From Allomuricauda sp. (GTDB lineage Bacteria > Bacteroidota > Bacteroidia > Flavobacteriales > Flavobacteriaceae): a DNA stretch of 64,000 nucleotides. Below the pieces are notes generated by a model. The model saw only the letters and a program-made list of their open reading frames with translations. It did no database searches and was not told the DNA's origin. How positions within the stretch are numbered: the first letter of the stretch is position 1; each line of letters opens with the position of its first letter. The stretch is taken from NCBI RefSeq assembly GCF_028280385.1, contig NZ_JANQLX010000009.1:1-64000 (forward strand). The letters run 5' to 3'. Below, one piece after another: positions 27,014 through 35,807 of this stretch. The position numbers and the translations under genes were made by a program.

Positions 27014-27036
27014 GGTAATCTTTTTAATTACCTTTT
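27014..27036 (+). terminator. Possible short terminator hairpin
   Basis: GGTAAT (27014-27019) and ATTACC (27027-27032), followed by TTTT, form a six-base-pair hairpin with a T-run in the 180-base gap before the DoxX-like gene. It is short and A+T-rich, so support is moderate. Confidence 0.45.
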
Positions 27037-27061
27037 AAGGGAGTAATTAAATCCAAGCGAC

Positions 27062-28444
27062 ATGGAAAAAAGAACAATCATGGCTTCTTCTTGGAAGGGC
27101 CATCAAAAAATAGCATTCCGTTTTGCTTTCATCTTTTTTATACTCTTTATCGTATTTCTGGACTGGTCCGTTAATCCCTTGCTGTCCAAGCTCTACTATT
27201 ATGGCCCGCTATCAACTATTTTGGATGGCATAATACCTTGGATAGGGAAAGAGCTGTTTGATATTCCATATCTCATTGTATCACCCTATGATGGGCAACA
27301 TCACGATAGAACCTACGTCTATTTACTTTATTTTACCATGGCAGTAGTAGCCGCCATAGGGGCTGCAGTATGGAGTTTGCTCGACAGAAAACGGCCGAAT
27401 TACCAGGTGCTGTATTACTGGCTCACCGTACTCGTCCGTTACTATTTGGCATTTACCATGTTTCTCTTTGCATTGGAGAAATTTTTTAAGATGCAGTTCC
27501 CGGATCTTGGTTATTATACCCTTACAGAACGTGTAGGCGACATGTCGCCCATGCACTTGGCTTGGGCTTTTTTTGGCTATTCCTATACCTACAACATTTT
27601 TATGGGCATCGCTGAAAGCGCGGCTTTACTCCTACTATTTCGGAGGACAACGACCCTTGGAGCCCTCTTGACCTTGATAACCCTATCCAACGTGATAGCC
27701 GTGAACTTCAGCTATGATGTTCATGCCAAAATGTATCCCACGGCCTTAGGTATCATGGCGCTTTTTTTATTGCTAAGGGATGGCCATAGAATCATTCAAT
27801 TTTTTCTCACTGGCAAAGCTGTATCCCTTCCTGTAATCAAAGCTCCTGTATTTCAAAAAAAGTGGATGACCATTTCCAAAATAGGGTTGAAAACTCTGGT
27901 GATTGGTTATTTCCTCATTTTTTTGGTCAATGATTATATCGATTATAGAAGTAGGTCCGAAGCAAGACAAGATGCTAAATCGAGTTACGCCGGCCTTTAT
28001 GACGTTACCTGGTTTGTGGTAAACAAGGATACCTTGGCGCAAGATGACCCTTCGCGGTGGAATCAACTTATTCTTGGGGATAGGGTACTTGAAGCAGTGC
28101 GCTTTCAGGCAGACAGTACCGCATACATAAGCGTTTTGGCAGACAAAAACCAAATCATAGTATACGGGGACCGAAACGATTTAGCTGTAAAAACACAGGA
28201 AATTTACAATGAAAAAGGTTTATCGGATGAGACTTGGATGAATATGGACGCTACCTTGGTAGCGAGGCAAATTGCCAGTAGCTTCCAATTTAAGCTAACC
28301 GATTCCAATACCTTAATGCTCAACGGGATGATCAAAAATGATTCTGTTTTGATAACCGCCAAACGAAAACACATAAACATAGAGGAGTTTAGATTGATGA
28401 GAAGGCGCTTTCACTGGATAAATGAGGTAGATTATTTTTATTGA
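27062..28444 (+). CDS. DoxX-like membrane protein
   Basis: The 460-residue protein has about eight hydrophobic helices in the first 300 residues, with a DoxX-like core (LVRYYLAFTMFLFALEKFFKMQFP, the conserved ExF near a membrane helix, and YNIFMGIAESAALLLLF). A soluble C-terminal part of about 140 residues follows, with beta strands, probably periplasmic. DoxX relatives act in redox or respiratory membranes; the exact role is unknown. Confidence 0.8.
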   Translation: MEKRTIMASSWKGHQKIAFRFAFIFFILFIVFLDWSVNPLLSKLYYYGPLSTILDGIIPWIGKELFDIPYLIVSPYDGQHHDRTYVYLLYFTMAVVAAIGAAVWSLLDRKRPNYQVLYYWLTVLVRYYLAFTMFLFALEKFFKMQFPDLGYYTLTERVGDMSPMHLAWAFFGYSYTYNIFMGIAESAALLLLFRRTTTLGALLTLITLSNVIAVNFSYDVHAKMYPTALGIMALFLLLRDGHRIIQFFLTGKAVSLPVIKAPVFQKKWMTISKIGLKTLVIGYFLIFLVNDYIDYRSRSEARQDAKSSYAGLYDVTWFVVNKDTLAQDDPSRWNQLILGDRVLEAVRFQADSTAYISVLADKNQIIVYGDRNDLAVKTQEIYNEKGLSDETWMNMDATLVARQIASSFQFKLTDSNTLMLNGMIKNDSVLITAKRKHINIEEFRLMRRRFHWINEVDYFY

Positions 28445-28693
28445 ACTTAATAACCTGAACAAGAGCTAATTGCTAATTGCAATTTCTTGGAACCAAGAAT
28501 TGTAAAGAAATCAAACTAAAAGTACCAGCCGCACTTTCAGCCCACCTTTCCAAAATATTCTGGAGAGTTCCAGTATTCTTCCTAACTTTATCCTCATCAA
28601 CCATTCGTTCGACTGGTGTTGAATTGGACCACTTTCTCCCTTTGTGTCCAAGACAAAATCATTTAAAAAAGTACGACAAACAATAAAAACCTC

Positions 28694-29536
28694 ATGTATA
28701 AAAAACACCTTCTTTGGATAGGCATCACCATGTGTTGCCAAATAATGGTTTCCGCACAGGAAAAAGTTCTTTACAAACAAGTGGACACAACCCAATTGTA
28801 TTTGGAAATCCATTATCCTGAAACCTTTGAGGAGGGAAAGACCTATCCGGCAATGGTTTTCTTTTTTGGCGGGGGATGGATAGGTGGCGATAGAAACCAT
28901 TTTATCCATCATGCCCAGTATTTTTCAAAAAGGGGATTGGTCTGCTTTTTGGCCGATTACCGTACAAAAAATGCAAACAACACCTCCCCTTTTGAGTCGT
29001 TGAAAGATGCCAAATCAGCAGTAAGGTTTATCAAAAAAAACGCATCCCGTTTTCAAATCGACCCAACAAAAGTAATTGCCTCCGGTGGCTCGGCGGGAGG
29101 GCATTTGGCTGCTGCAACCGCCTTAATACCCGAACATAATGAAGATACCGATGACTTAAGTGTGGATTGCAGACCCCATGCGCTGGTGCTTTTTAATCCG
29201 GTGATTGATAATGGACCAGGGGGATATGGCCATGAAAGAATTGGAGATAACTACAAGGGGTTCTCCCCTATCCACAACATCAGAAAAGGAGCGCCTCCCA
29301 CAATTATCTTCTTGGGAACCAAGGATAAGCTCATCCCCGTTGTGACAGCACAGTACTATAAGAAAGTGATGGAAAAGGTTGGCAGCCGATGTGATCTGGA
29401 GCTTTATGAAGGAAAAGGCCATGGATTTTTCAACCATAAGAGCTTTGAGTATTACAAACAGACAGTCACCGCAGCGGACAAGTTTTTGGTTTCCCTTGGA
29501 TATCTGGAGGCAGCGTCCAATCTGCCTCTGGAATAA
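28694..29536 (+). CDS. Secreted alpha/beta hydrolase (lipase/esterase)
   Basis: The 280-residue protein has a signal peptide ending VSAQ (about residue 22). The fold signs of the hormone-sensitive-lipase-like/BD-FAE group are VFFFGGGWIGGDRNHF (oxyanion-hole HGG-like motif as FGGGW), ASGGSAGGHLAAATAL with nucleophile Ser in GGSAGG, the acid in GTKDKLIP, and the His in GKGHGFFNH. It is likely a periplasmic carboxylesterase. A 249-base gap before it (28445-28693) holds no gene that I accept. Confidence 0.92.
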   Translation: MYKKHLLWIGITMCCQIMVSAQEKVLYKQVDTTQLYLEIHYPETFEEGKTYPAMVFFFGGGWIGGDRNHFIHHAQYFSKRGLVCFLADYRTKNANNTSPFESLKDAKSAVRFIKKNASRFQIDPTKVIASGGSAGGHLAAATALIPEHNEDTDDLSVDCRPHALVLFNPVIDNGPGGYGHERIGDNYKGFSPIHNIRKGAPPTIIFLGTKDKLIPVVTAQYYKKVMEKVGSRCDLELYEGKGHGFFNHKSFEYYKQTVTAADKFLVSLGYLEAASNLPLE

Positions 29537-29667
29537 TAGTTGTTATAAAAGAGCTATAACAGGAACAGGAACAGACCGCATCATTTTTTAACCTAAAATT
29601 AATGGGATAAACGCTCAAATTGGGAGTTATTCAGCACCTTTGTAGTCCATAAGCACTACAAATTCCT

Positions 29668-30573
29668 GTGACCAAAAAAACATTCCGTTTAGCATTACTA
29701 TTTCTGTTGGGTTTTCATCTTGCCCAAGCCCAATCCATTGATGTTCTAAGGCAAGGTATTCATCGGGTACTGCAAGATAAATCGGCTACCGTTGGTGTTG
29801 CCATTAAAGGGCCTAATCCAAAAGACACCATTTCCGTTAATGGGAACATGCAGCTGCCCATGCAAAGTGTTTTCAAGTTTCACTTGGCATTGGCTGTTTT
29901 ACATCAGGTGGATCAGGGAAAGCTGGATGTAAAGGAATCCATTCCCATCAGCAAGGAAACCATGGATACCTACGGCCATTTGTGGAGTCCGTTACGAAAA
30001 AAGTATCCTGATGGGGCAAAAGTTCCTCTGGCCGAGGTAATCCAATATACGGTTGCCCTAAGTGACAATGTTGGCTGTGATTTGCTCTTTGAACGTATAG
30101 GCGGCACAGAATGGGTCCAATCCTATTTGCATGGAATCGGAATAAAGGATATTGCCATAAAACATGTGGAATTGGCCATGCAGGCCCAATGGGATCGCCA
30201 ATATGAAAACTGGACAACCGCCAAAGCTGCAAACCAGGTTTTACAATCGTTCTTTGAAAACCACAATGCCATGCTAAGTACGCAAAGCCATGACTTTCTT
30301 TTGGATGTTTTAAAGGGTACTAAAACTGGAAAAAAAAGCATCCGGGGCTTGTTACCGGAAAATTTGGTGGTGGCCCATAAAACAGGGCATTCTGGAAAAA
30401 ACGACGCAGGCCTGACCGGGGCAGTAAACGATATTGGAATCGTTTTTTTACCCGACGGCTCCCACTTCTATATCAGTGTCCTGGTAAGCAATTCCATGGA
30501 AAGCGATGAAACCAATCAGAGGATAATAGCTGAGATTGCCAAATTGACCTGGGACTATTTTACAGAACGATAA
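29668..30573 (+). CDS. Class A beta-lactamase, subclass A2-like
   Basis: The 301-residue protein (GTG start) has a signal peptide ending AQAQ. The serine beta-lactamase motifs are all present: SVFK (S-x-x-K, nucleophile Ser near residue 68), SDN (near 131), an omega-loop Glu in VELAM (with QAQWDRQYENWTT after it, as in PER/CfxA-type enzymes), and KTG in AHKTGHSG. The omega loop aligns with the A2 pattern (EAQM...YQNWT) rather than the EPELN of A1. It would hydrolyse beta-lactams in the periplasm; the spectrum is not predictable here. No mobile element flanks it. Confidence 0.92.
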   Translation: MTKKTFRLALLFLLGFHLAQAQSIDVLRQGIHRVLQDKSATVGVAIKGPNPKDTISVNGNMQLPMQSVFKFHLALAVLHQVDQGKLDVKESIPISKETMDTYGHLWSPLRKKYPDGAKVPLAEVIQYTVALSDNVGCDLLFERIGGTEWVQSYLHGIGIKDIAIKHVELAMQAQWDRQYENWTTAKAANQVLQSFFENHNAMLSTQSHDFLLDVLKGTKTGKKSIRGLLPENLVVAHKTGHSGKNDAGLTGAVNDIGIVFLPDGSHFYISVLVSNSMESDETNQRIIAEIAKLTWDYFTER

Positions 30574-30588
30574 CCAACCATAACAACG

Positions 30589-31674
30589 ATGAAAACAAAC
30601 TTTGCACTTACCTGGATCTCCATCTTGGTGCTTTGCTCCTGCAAGGAAGCCAGCACCAACAACCCAATTTCCGAACCTTCGGCATCGGTTTCCCAAACCA
30701 CCAAAATTGCATTTGGGTCATGTGGCCATGAAGATCATCCGCTTCCCATTTTTAACACGGTGGTGGCCCATAAACCCGACCTTTTTATTTTTTTGGGTGA
30801 CAATATTTATGGAGATACCCAAAACATGGATACCCTCAGGGCAAAGTACCAGATGCTGGGAAACAAAGCCACGTATAAAAATCTTAAGGCGCACATGCCA
30901 ATTATTGCCACATGGGACGACCATGATTATGGATGGAACGATATCGGAAAATCCTATGCACACAAAGAAGAGTCCAAAGAGATTTTTATGGAGTTTTTTG
31001 AGGAGCCTGAGAATTCTGAAAGACGAAACCATGCAGGTATATATCATTCCTACATACATGAATATGGGGAGCACAAATTGCAAATCATAATGCTGGACGG
31101 CAGAACCTTTAGGGACGATCTGCTCCCATACGAAGGGCAATTTGATGATGACAAGAGATACGATTTTTACCATAAGGACTATGCCCCCCATACCGATGCG
31201 AGTACCACCCTTCTTGGAGAACAGCAATGGACTTGGTTGGAAAACGAACTGAAGCAAATTGCGGATATCAGGATAATTTGTTCTGGTACCCAATTTGGAA
31301 TTGAATGGAACGGTTATGAGGCATGGGCCAACTTTCCGTACGAGCAACAGCGGATGCTGGACCTCATCCAAAAGACAAAGGCAAACGGGATATTCTTTAT
31401 TTCTGGGGATGTACATTATTCCGAAATCTCCAAACTGGAAACGGACTTTTATCCCATTTTCGATTTTACATCCAGTGGCCTTTCCTCAACATGGAAATAC
31501 GCCACCCCCAACAAAAACAGAATTGAAGGGGCCATTATGGACAATCATTTTGGATTGATTACAATCGATTGGGCCAGGGAAAACACCGAAATAAAAATGG
31601 AGACCTGGGATATTCATGACAACCAAAGAATAGAATATACCATTCCGTTGCAATCCATTCAGTTTAAGGAATAA
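30589..31674 (+). CDS. PhoD-like alkaline phosphatase/metallophosphoesterase, lipoprotein
   Basis: The 361-residue protein has a lipoprotein signal (lipobox CSC, about residue 16). PhoD-like motifs are IAFGSCGHEDHPLP, DLFIFLGDNIYGD (metal-binding D and N), IIATWDDHDYGWND, ICSGTQFG and FISGDVHYSEIS, the terminal GDVHxSE motif of PhoD metal ligands. It is likely Ca/Fe-dependent and cleaves phosphodiesters or monoesters in the envelope. It starts 15 bases after the beta-lactamase stop, so the two are probably cotranscribed. Confidence 0.92.
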   Translation: MKTNFALTWISILVLCSCKEASTNNPISEPSASVSQTTKIAFGSCGHEDHPLPIFNTVVAHKPDLFIFLGDNIYGDTQNMDTLRAKYQMLGNKATYKNLKAHMPIIATWDDHDYGWNDIGKSYAHKEESKEIFMEFFEEPENSERRNHAGIYHSYIHEYGEHKLQIIMLDGRTFRDDLLPYEGQFDDDKRYDFYHKDYAPHTDASTTLLGEQQWTWLENELKQIADIRIICSGTQFGIEWNGYEAWANFPYEQQRMLDLIQKTKANGIFFISGDVHYSEISKLETDFYPIFDFTSSGLSSTWKYATPNKNRIEGAIMDNHFGLITIDWARENTEIKMETWDIHDNQRIEYTIPLQSIQFKE

Positions 31675-31778
31675 GATCTTGCCAGACCATTAACACCGTA
31701 AAGCGCCAAGACCGACTCCTCGACAAGAAACTCAAATACCCCTTCCAAGATTCGGAAAGCGGCCACACATCCGTAACA

Positions 31779-31793
31779 GATTATCGGATAATC
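31779..31793 (+). promoter_or_regulatory. Perfect inverted repeat, possible operator
   Basis: GATTATC-G-GATAATC (31779-31793) is a perfect seven-base dyad in the 203-base gap upstream of the next gene. It is followed by an A-rich stretch. It could bind a dimeric regulator; no matching dyad was seen elsewhere in the window by eye. Confidence 0.4.
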
Positions 31794-31877
31794 GTGATAA
31801 AAAAATAAGATACCTTAGCAGGACACGGCCATTGCCCGCACCATACATCCAAAACAATACCTGACCAAAATAATCCC

Positions 31878-32474
31878 ATGGATCTAAACGACATTAGAGA
31901 AAACTATAGAAATTTTGATGATTGGACCATTGAACAAATCGCAACCAAAGAAGTAGCTTCCCTACGTCCCGAAGTAGTGGATATCTTAAAATCAGAAATA
32001 GAAAGAAGAAATCTAAATCTAGGTTTAATTGATAGTGTTGACCTACAGACCAAAGAGCTGACCGAAGCGGAATTCAATGCGTATTGTGAAGTATTGAGAA
32101 GCCATCCATGTCCAAATTGCCATTCCAAAACCCAAAAGATAAACGCCACCATGGTTGGTCGGGTCATAAGTATTTTAGTGCTGACGAACTACAGCAAATC
32201 CCTAAAAGTTGCCTGTTCCAATTGTTTGGATGACATGCACCGCAGTGCCAACATCAAATCTGCCTTATTGGGGTGGTGGGGTATACCATGGGGACCCATA
32301 GACACCATCCGCTCCTTTATTTTTAATGCGGGCATGAAAAAAAACAATAGAACCGAACGACCAAATGAGCTTTTCGCAAATTTTGTAATGAGCAATATCG
32401 GTGTTTTGGAAAACGCCAAGTCAGAGCCTGAAAAACTTACGGAACTTCTCATCCGTACCAATGAGGCCATTTAA
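31878..32474 (+). CDS. Hypothetical protein with zinc-ribbon-like cysteines
   Basis: The 198-residue protein has two Cys pairs (HPCPNCHS near residue 76 and VACSNCLDD near 110) that could bind one zinc. A hydrophobic GWWGIPWGPIDTIRSFIF segment follows (about 133-150), like the membrane-associated ends of zinc-ribbon proteins in this phylum. No signal peptide. Function unknown. Confidence 0.78.
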   Translation: MDLNDIRENYRNFDDWTIEQIATKEVASLRPEVVDILKSEIERRNLNLGLIDSVDLQTKELTEAEFNAYCEVLRSHPCPNCHSKTQKINATMVGRVISILVLTNYSKSLKVACSNCLDDMHRSANIKSALLGWWGIPWGPIDTIRSFIFNAGMKKNNRTERPNELFANFVMSNIGVLENAKSEPEKLTELLIRTNEAI

Positions 32475-32517
32475 ATATCCAAATCCACCCCAGCTTATAA
32501 GCTTTTGACCCCAAAAT

Positions 32518-33090
32518 GTGCTAACTTTTACAGCGTCAAATGAAAACCAAAAGTTGCAGGTGGCTTCACTCCGGTTTTATACTTCAATAAAAAAAGCGTT
32601 AAAGCTGATCGGACTATCCATTCCCTTTGTGGTTATGGGGATATGGTTCGTAACCCTTCCCGGGAGTACAGAAATGGATCGTTTTATGGGATGGGCGGGT
32701 ATTCTATTTTTCGGACTTGGGGTAGGCATCGGCACCAAACAACTTTTTGATAGAAAAGTACAGATCATCATTGATGAAAATGGGATATGGGACAGGTCAT
32801 TAAAGTCGGGCAAAATTGAATGGAAATACATCCATGCCGCTTATCCCTTTGACATAAATGGCTCCAAATTCATTTCTTTGGTACTGGACAAAGAATTTGA
32901 GTCAACCATTTTTCAATACAAATGGGCCACAAAGTTGAGCCACAATCAAGGAGCCCAGAAAGTGAACTTAAATCTTGCCCATGTAAAGGCCGATGAAAAA
33001 AAGCTGGCAGCATGGATCAATGTGGCGCTTAAAAAGGATATAGATGAAAGAAGGGCCCTTATAAAAATAAAGGCAAAAGAGCGCTTTTGA
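32518..33090 (+). CDS. STM3941-like membrane protein
   Basis: The 190-residue protein has two membrane helices (about 33-52 and 60-78). A cytoplasmic beta-rich domain follows (VQIIIDENGIWDRSLKSGKI, EWKYIHAAYPFDIN), as in the STM3941 family of PH-like membrane proteins. The GTG start is preferred over later starts because the protein begins with a soluble leader of about 30 residues. The assignment is moderate and the function is unknown. Confidence 0.7.
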   Translation: MLTFTASNENQKLQVASLRFYTSIKKALKLIGLSIPFVVMGIWFVTLPGSTEMDRFMGWAGILFFGLGVGIGTKQLFDRKVQIIIDENGIWDRSLKSGKIEWKYIHAAYPFDINGSKFISLVLDKEFESTIFQYKWATKLSHNQGAQKVNLNLAHVKADEKKLAAWINVALKKDIDERRALIKIKAKERF

Positions 33091-33137
33091 TCAATATTCA
33101 AAGCAGCTCGCTGGGAAAAGATAAAACCAAGAAACCC

Positions 33138-34076
33138 ATGACCGACAAAGAATATTTCTCCCATTTATATGATATAGCCAGTCATTTGAACAAGGAGTTT
33201 TCTTTGCATTCAGCACTTCGGAAATCCCTTGAAAAGACCGCGGAAATCCTTGGAATTGAAACCGGTTGGATTTGGTTGACGGAACCGGATAACAAATCGG
33301 TGTATTTGGCCGTTTCCCATAATTTGCCCCCTGCCCTTGGCAATTACCCCGAACGACTGTCTGGATGGTGCTATTGCATCAAACAGTATTTATCCGACGA
33401 CATGGACCAGGCCATGAACATAAGCGAGATTGCATGTTCGCGATTGGAAAACATCAGTTCCGGCACCAATGATCTTAAGTTCCATGCTACCATTCCCATA
33501 ACCGTTGATGGCGAAAAAGTAGGACTGATCAATTTATTGAGCAAAACTACCAGGAAGCTGAATGAAAAGGAACTGACCATCCTAAATACGATCAGTCAAC
33601 TGGTGGGAACCGCCATTCAGCGCACCCGTTTGCAGCAATCATTTGGCCTTAAAAACCAAGATACCGAATCACCTATGGGCAAAGTGGCCAAAACGGTGAT
33701 TGCCCCAAAGTTAGCTGGCATCATAGACTGTCTGAACAGTTCAAAAAGTGAGCAGGGCAAGGTAAATGACGCCTTGCAAAAAGCAATGGAACTAAAGCGC
33801 GATCTGACCCATTTACTGGAGGAAACCGAAGCCTTGCAAAATTCTGACCAAGGCCCGAGGGCATTTAACTACCCGGAAATACCATTGACCAAGCGCGAGC
33901 TTCAAGTGCTTCATCTTATCAAAGAAGGACTCACCAACAATCAGATTGGCCAACAATTATATATCACCAAACGCACCGTTAAATTTCATATTTCGGCCAT
34001 TTTGTCCAAACTCAATGCCAGCAATAGAACCGAAGCGGTGGACATTGCTTTAAAACGAGGGCTTTTCAGTCTTTAA
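33138..34076 (+). CDS. GAF-domain LuxR-family transcriptional regulator
   Basis: About 312 residues from the ATG at 33138; the frame extends upstream to TTG 33087, overlapping the previous stop. The N-terminal GAF domain (about 20-170: LRKSLEKTAEILGIETGWIWL, IPITVDGEKVGLINLLSK) senses a small molecule. A helical linker spans about 175-240. The C-terminal LuxR HTH is ITLTKRELQVLHLIKEGLTN-like, with NQIGQQLYITKRTVKFHISAI and LSKLNASNRTEAV. The next gene is preceded by dyads that could be its site. Confidence 0.92.
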   Translation: MTDKEYFSHLYDIASHLNKEFSLHSALRKSLEKTAEILGIETGWIWLTEPDNKSVYLAVSHNLPPALGNYPERLSGWCYCIKQYLSDDMDQAMNISEIACSRLENISSGTNDLKFHATIPITVDGEKVGLINLLSKTTRKLNEKELTILNTISQLVGTAIQRTRLQQSFGLKNQDTESPMGKVAKTVIAPKLAGIIDCLNSSKSEQGKVNDALQKAMELKRDLTHLLEETEALQNSDQGPRAFNYPEIPLTKRELQVLHLIKEGLTNNQIGQQLYITKRTVKFHISAILSKLNASNRTEAVDIALKRGLFSL

Positions 34077-34099
34077 ATTCGACCGGCCCACCCTTTGAA

Positions 34100-34165
34100 C
34101 TGTACTTTAGTACAGGTCACTTTCTGTACCTAGGGTCGTTTTATGGTACTAGGGGACTGGTGACC
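34100..34165 (+). promoter_or_regulatory. Cluster of dyads, probable operator of the VOC gene
   Basis: CTGTAC-TTTA-GTACAG (34100-34115) is a perfect inverted repeat. Next come GGTCAC (34115-34120) and its partner GTGACC (34160-34165), enclosing GTACC (34126-34130) and GGTAC (34145-34149). The cluster lies between the GAF-LuxR gene and the VOC gene. A GACCTTTG near 34162-34169 resembles the Bacteroidota TAnnTTTG promoter box. Confidence 0.55.
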
Positions 34166-34191
34166 TTTGTAAAAACAAAAAAATAGAACTT

Positions 34192-34605
34192 ATGACAAAG
34201 CACATATACCTAGAGCATGCCAATATAACGGTCAACGATCTACAGGAAGGAATTCGGTTTTTTCAGACTGCATTTCCCCATTTCAAAATACGCGGGGGCG
34301 GCAGCGATACCCGTGAATGGGTCCACTTGGGTGATGACAACACTTACATTGCCTTGAATCAGGCCAAGCAAAGTGACCTAAAAAACGAAAAAAACTACGA
34401 TAAAATGGGCGTGAACCATATCGGGTTTGTGGTGCCCAATGTGGATGAAATTGCCAGAAACCTTCTGGAAAAAGGATATAAACGGGATTTTCCAAAGGAA
34501 GTGGAAGAATTCAGGGTTAGGGATTATTTTGCGGATGCAGATGGCAACCAATTCGAATTTGTACAATACCTCAGCGAGGTTCCCGAAGAAAGGAACAAGT
34601 ACTAG
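34192..34605 (+). CDS. VOC (glyoxalase/bleomycin resistance-type) protein
   Basis: The 137-residue protein is a single VOC unit: LEHANITVNDLQEGIRFFQTAFPHF at the start, WVHLGDDNTYIALNQ, MGVNHIGFVVPNVDEIARNLLEKGY in the middle, and YFADADGNQFEFVQYLSE, the end typical of the family with the metal-site Glu region. It would be a small cytoplasmic dimeric enzyme or binding protein. Its upstream dyads and the neighbouring GAF-LuxR protein suggest inducible control. Confidence 0.92.
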   Translation: MTKHIYLEHANITVNDLQEGIRFFQTAFPHFKIRGGGSDTREWVHLGDDNTYIALNQAKQSDLKNEKNYDKMGVNHIGFVVPNVDEIARNLLEKGYKRDFPKEVEEFRVRDYFADADGNQFEFVQYLSEVPEERNKY

Positions 34606-34668
34606 CATTTGAAAACTGCACTTCCCTGCGCATCATTTTGGTAGCGTAAAAATCAAGGAGGAAATCGG

Positions 34669-34706
34669 AACGGTTTGGGATAAATTACCAGACCGTTTTT
34701 TGTTTT
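34669..34706 (+). terminator. Factor-independent terminator
   Basis: AACGGT-T-TGG (34669-34678) pairs with CCA-G-ACCGTT (34688-34697) around a nine-base loop and is followed by TTTTGTTTT. It ends the VOC transcript. Confidence 0.75.
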
Positions 34707-34791
34707 ATTGAATTATATTGTATCGCCTTTGGCGATTCTCCGAACCTCATTTACCCTATCGCAAATCAATGGACACTAGAAGACAAACATT

Positions 34792-35298
34792 ATGAAAAAA
34801 ACGATTTCAAGAATTTTGGTTGCCCTTATTCTCATCATGGCCTGTAAGGAAAGTCAGACCATGGATACATCAAAAAAGAGTGAGCCCACCACTACTTTTG
34901 AAGCAGAAAAGAACGCTATTTTGGAAACGCTTAATAATGAGACAAAAGCAGCATTTCAAAGGGATTACCAATTGTGGACAACTTATTGGGTCCATGATAC
35001 AGATATCACCAAAACTTATATAAATTTTGCGGAAAACACATTTTCAGAATCTACGGGATGGCAGGAAATAAGTGAATTTGTGAGAACATTTATCAAAGAA
35101 CATCCGGAACCAGAACCGTTGCCCAAATTATTGGAAACAATTGACTTGCGTCTCTATGAAAATGGAGCTTGGGTAACCTACCAACAACACGATTCCATAC
35201 GAGGCCTAAAACGGGAAACCAGGCTTATGGAGAAAGTCGATGGAAAATGGAAAATTGCGGGGATGCAGACCACCATTTACGGTTTCCAACATAAATAG
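34792..35298 (+). CDS. NTF2-like lipoprotein
   Basis: The 168-residue protein has a lipoprotein signal (lipobox IMAC, Cys18) and an NTF2-like domain: ILETLNNETKAAFQRDYQLW, WVHDTDITKTYI, SESTGWQEISEFVRTFI, then WVTYQQHD and METKVDGKWKIAGMQTT-like end strands. Small-molecule binding or unknown catalysis is possible. One of several NTF2-fold proteins in the window. Confidence 0.85.
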   Translation: MKKTISRILVALILIMACKESQTMDTSKKSEPTTTFEAEKNAILETLNNETKAAFQRDYQLWTTYWVHDTDITKTYINFAENTFSESTGWQEISEFVRTFIKEHPEPEPLPKLLETIDLRLYENGAWVTYQQHDSIRGLKRETRLMEKVDGKWKIAGMQTTIYGFQHK

Positions 35299-35353
35299 AA
35301 TAAATAATTAAGAGTAATTACCTTCACTTAACCTCCTTCGCAAATCATTGGAT

Positions 35354-35650
35354 ATGATACGCATCATCTACAGCTGGAAAGTTCCTATTGAAAATTTGGA
35401 CCGTTTTATCGCTACCTGGAAAAGAACCACCAATAAAATCCATGAGGAGGTCAAAGGGGCCCAAGGAAGCTTTATGATACAAAACGATGCGGACAGCACT
35501 GAAATAAAAACCGTTGCCAAGTGGGATTCCCTGGAGGATTGGAAACAATTTTGGAAAGACAGTAAGCCCAGTCAAATGCAGTCCATGCATGATTTGGGTG
35601 AACGTGTTTCCGTGGAAGTATTTAGGGAAATTGACGATTTTACGAAGTAA
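35354..35650 (+). CDS. ABM-family (antibiotic biosynthesis monooxygenase-like) protein
   Basis: About 98 residues: a dimeric alpha/beta-barrel of the ABM type, IRIIYSWKVPIENLDRFIATWKRTTN, then GAQGSFMIQNDADSTEIKTVAKWDSLEDWKQFW and SVEVFREIDDF. Such proteins degrade or oxidise small ligands or are orphan. The ATG at 35354 is two codons after an in-frame TTG. Confidence 0.88.
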   Translation: MIRIIYSWKVPIENLDRFIATWKRTTNKIHEEVKGAQGSFMIQNDADSTEIKTVAKWDSLEDWKQFWKDSKPSQMQSMHDLGERVSVEVFREIDDFTK

Positions 35651-35807
35651 TCCACTCGATTTATATGGATTAGCCAAATTAACCGCTCCGCACATCCATC
35701 CAACACAGAACAACTAAGCTCGGCTACATCCAAAAATCCCCTTAAGTGGGTATTGAAACATAAGCCTCCCGGCCTTACTATTGGTTATTCATTCAAAATC
35801 CAGTGTT

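Noticed and set aside
28477..28686. A 69-residue plus-strand open frame before the esterase gene
   Set aside because: It has a non-ATG start, no recognisable motif, a composition unlike its neighbours, and ends directly at the leader of the next gene. I treat 28445-28693 as gene-free.
30602..31090. A 162-residue plus-strand frame
   Set aside because: It is a frame-shifted shadow inside the PhoD-like gene, with proline- and basic-rich nonsense composition.
30718..31416. A long minus-strand frame (232 residues)
   Set aside because: It lies antisense to the PhoD-like gene, whose motifs are complete. The shadow has no family match and biased residues.
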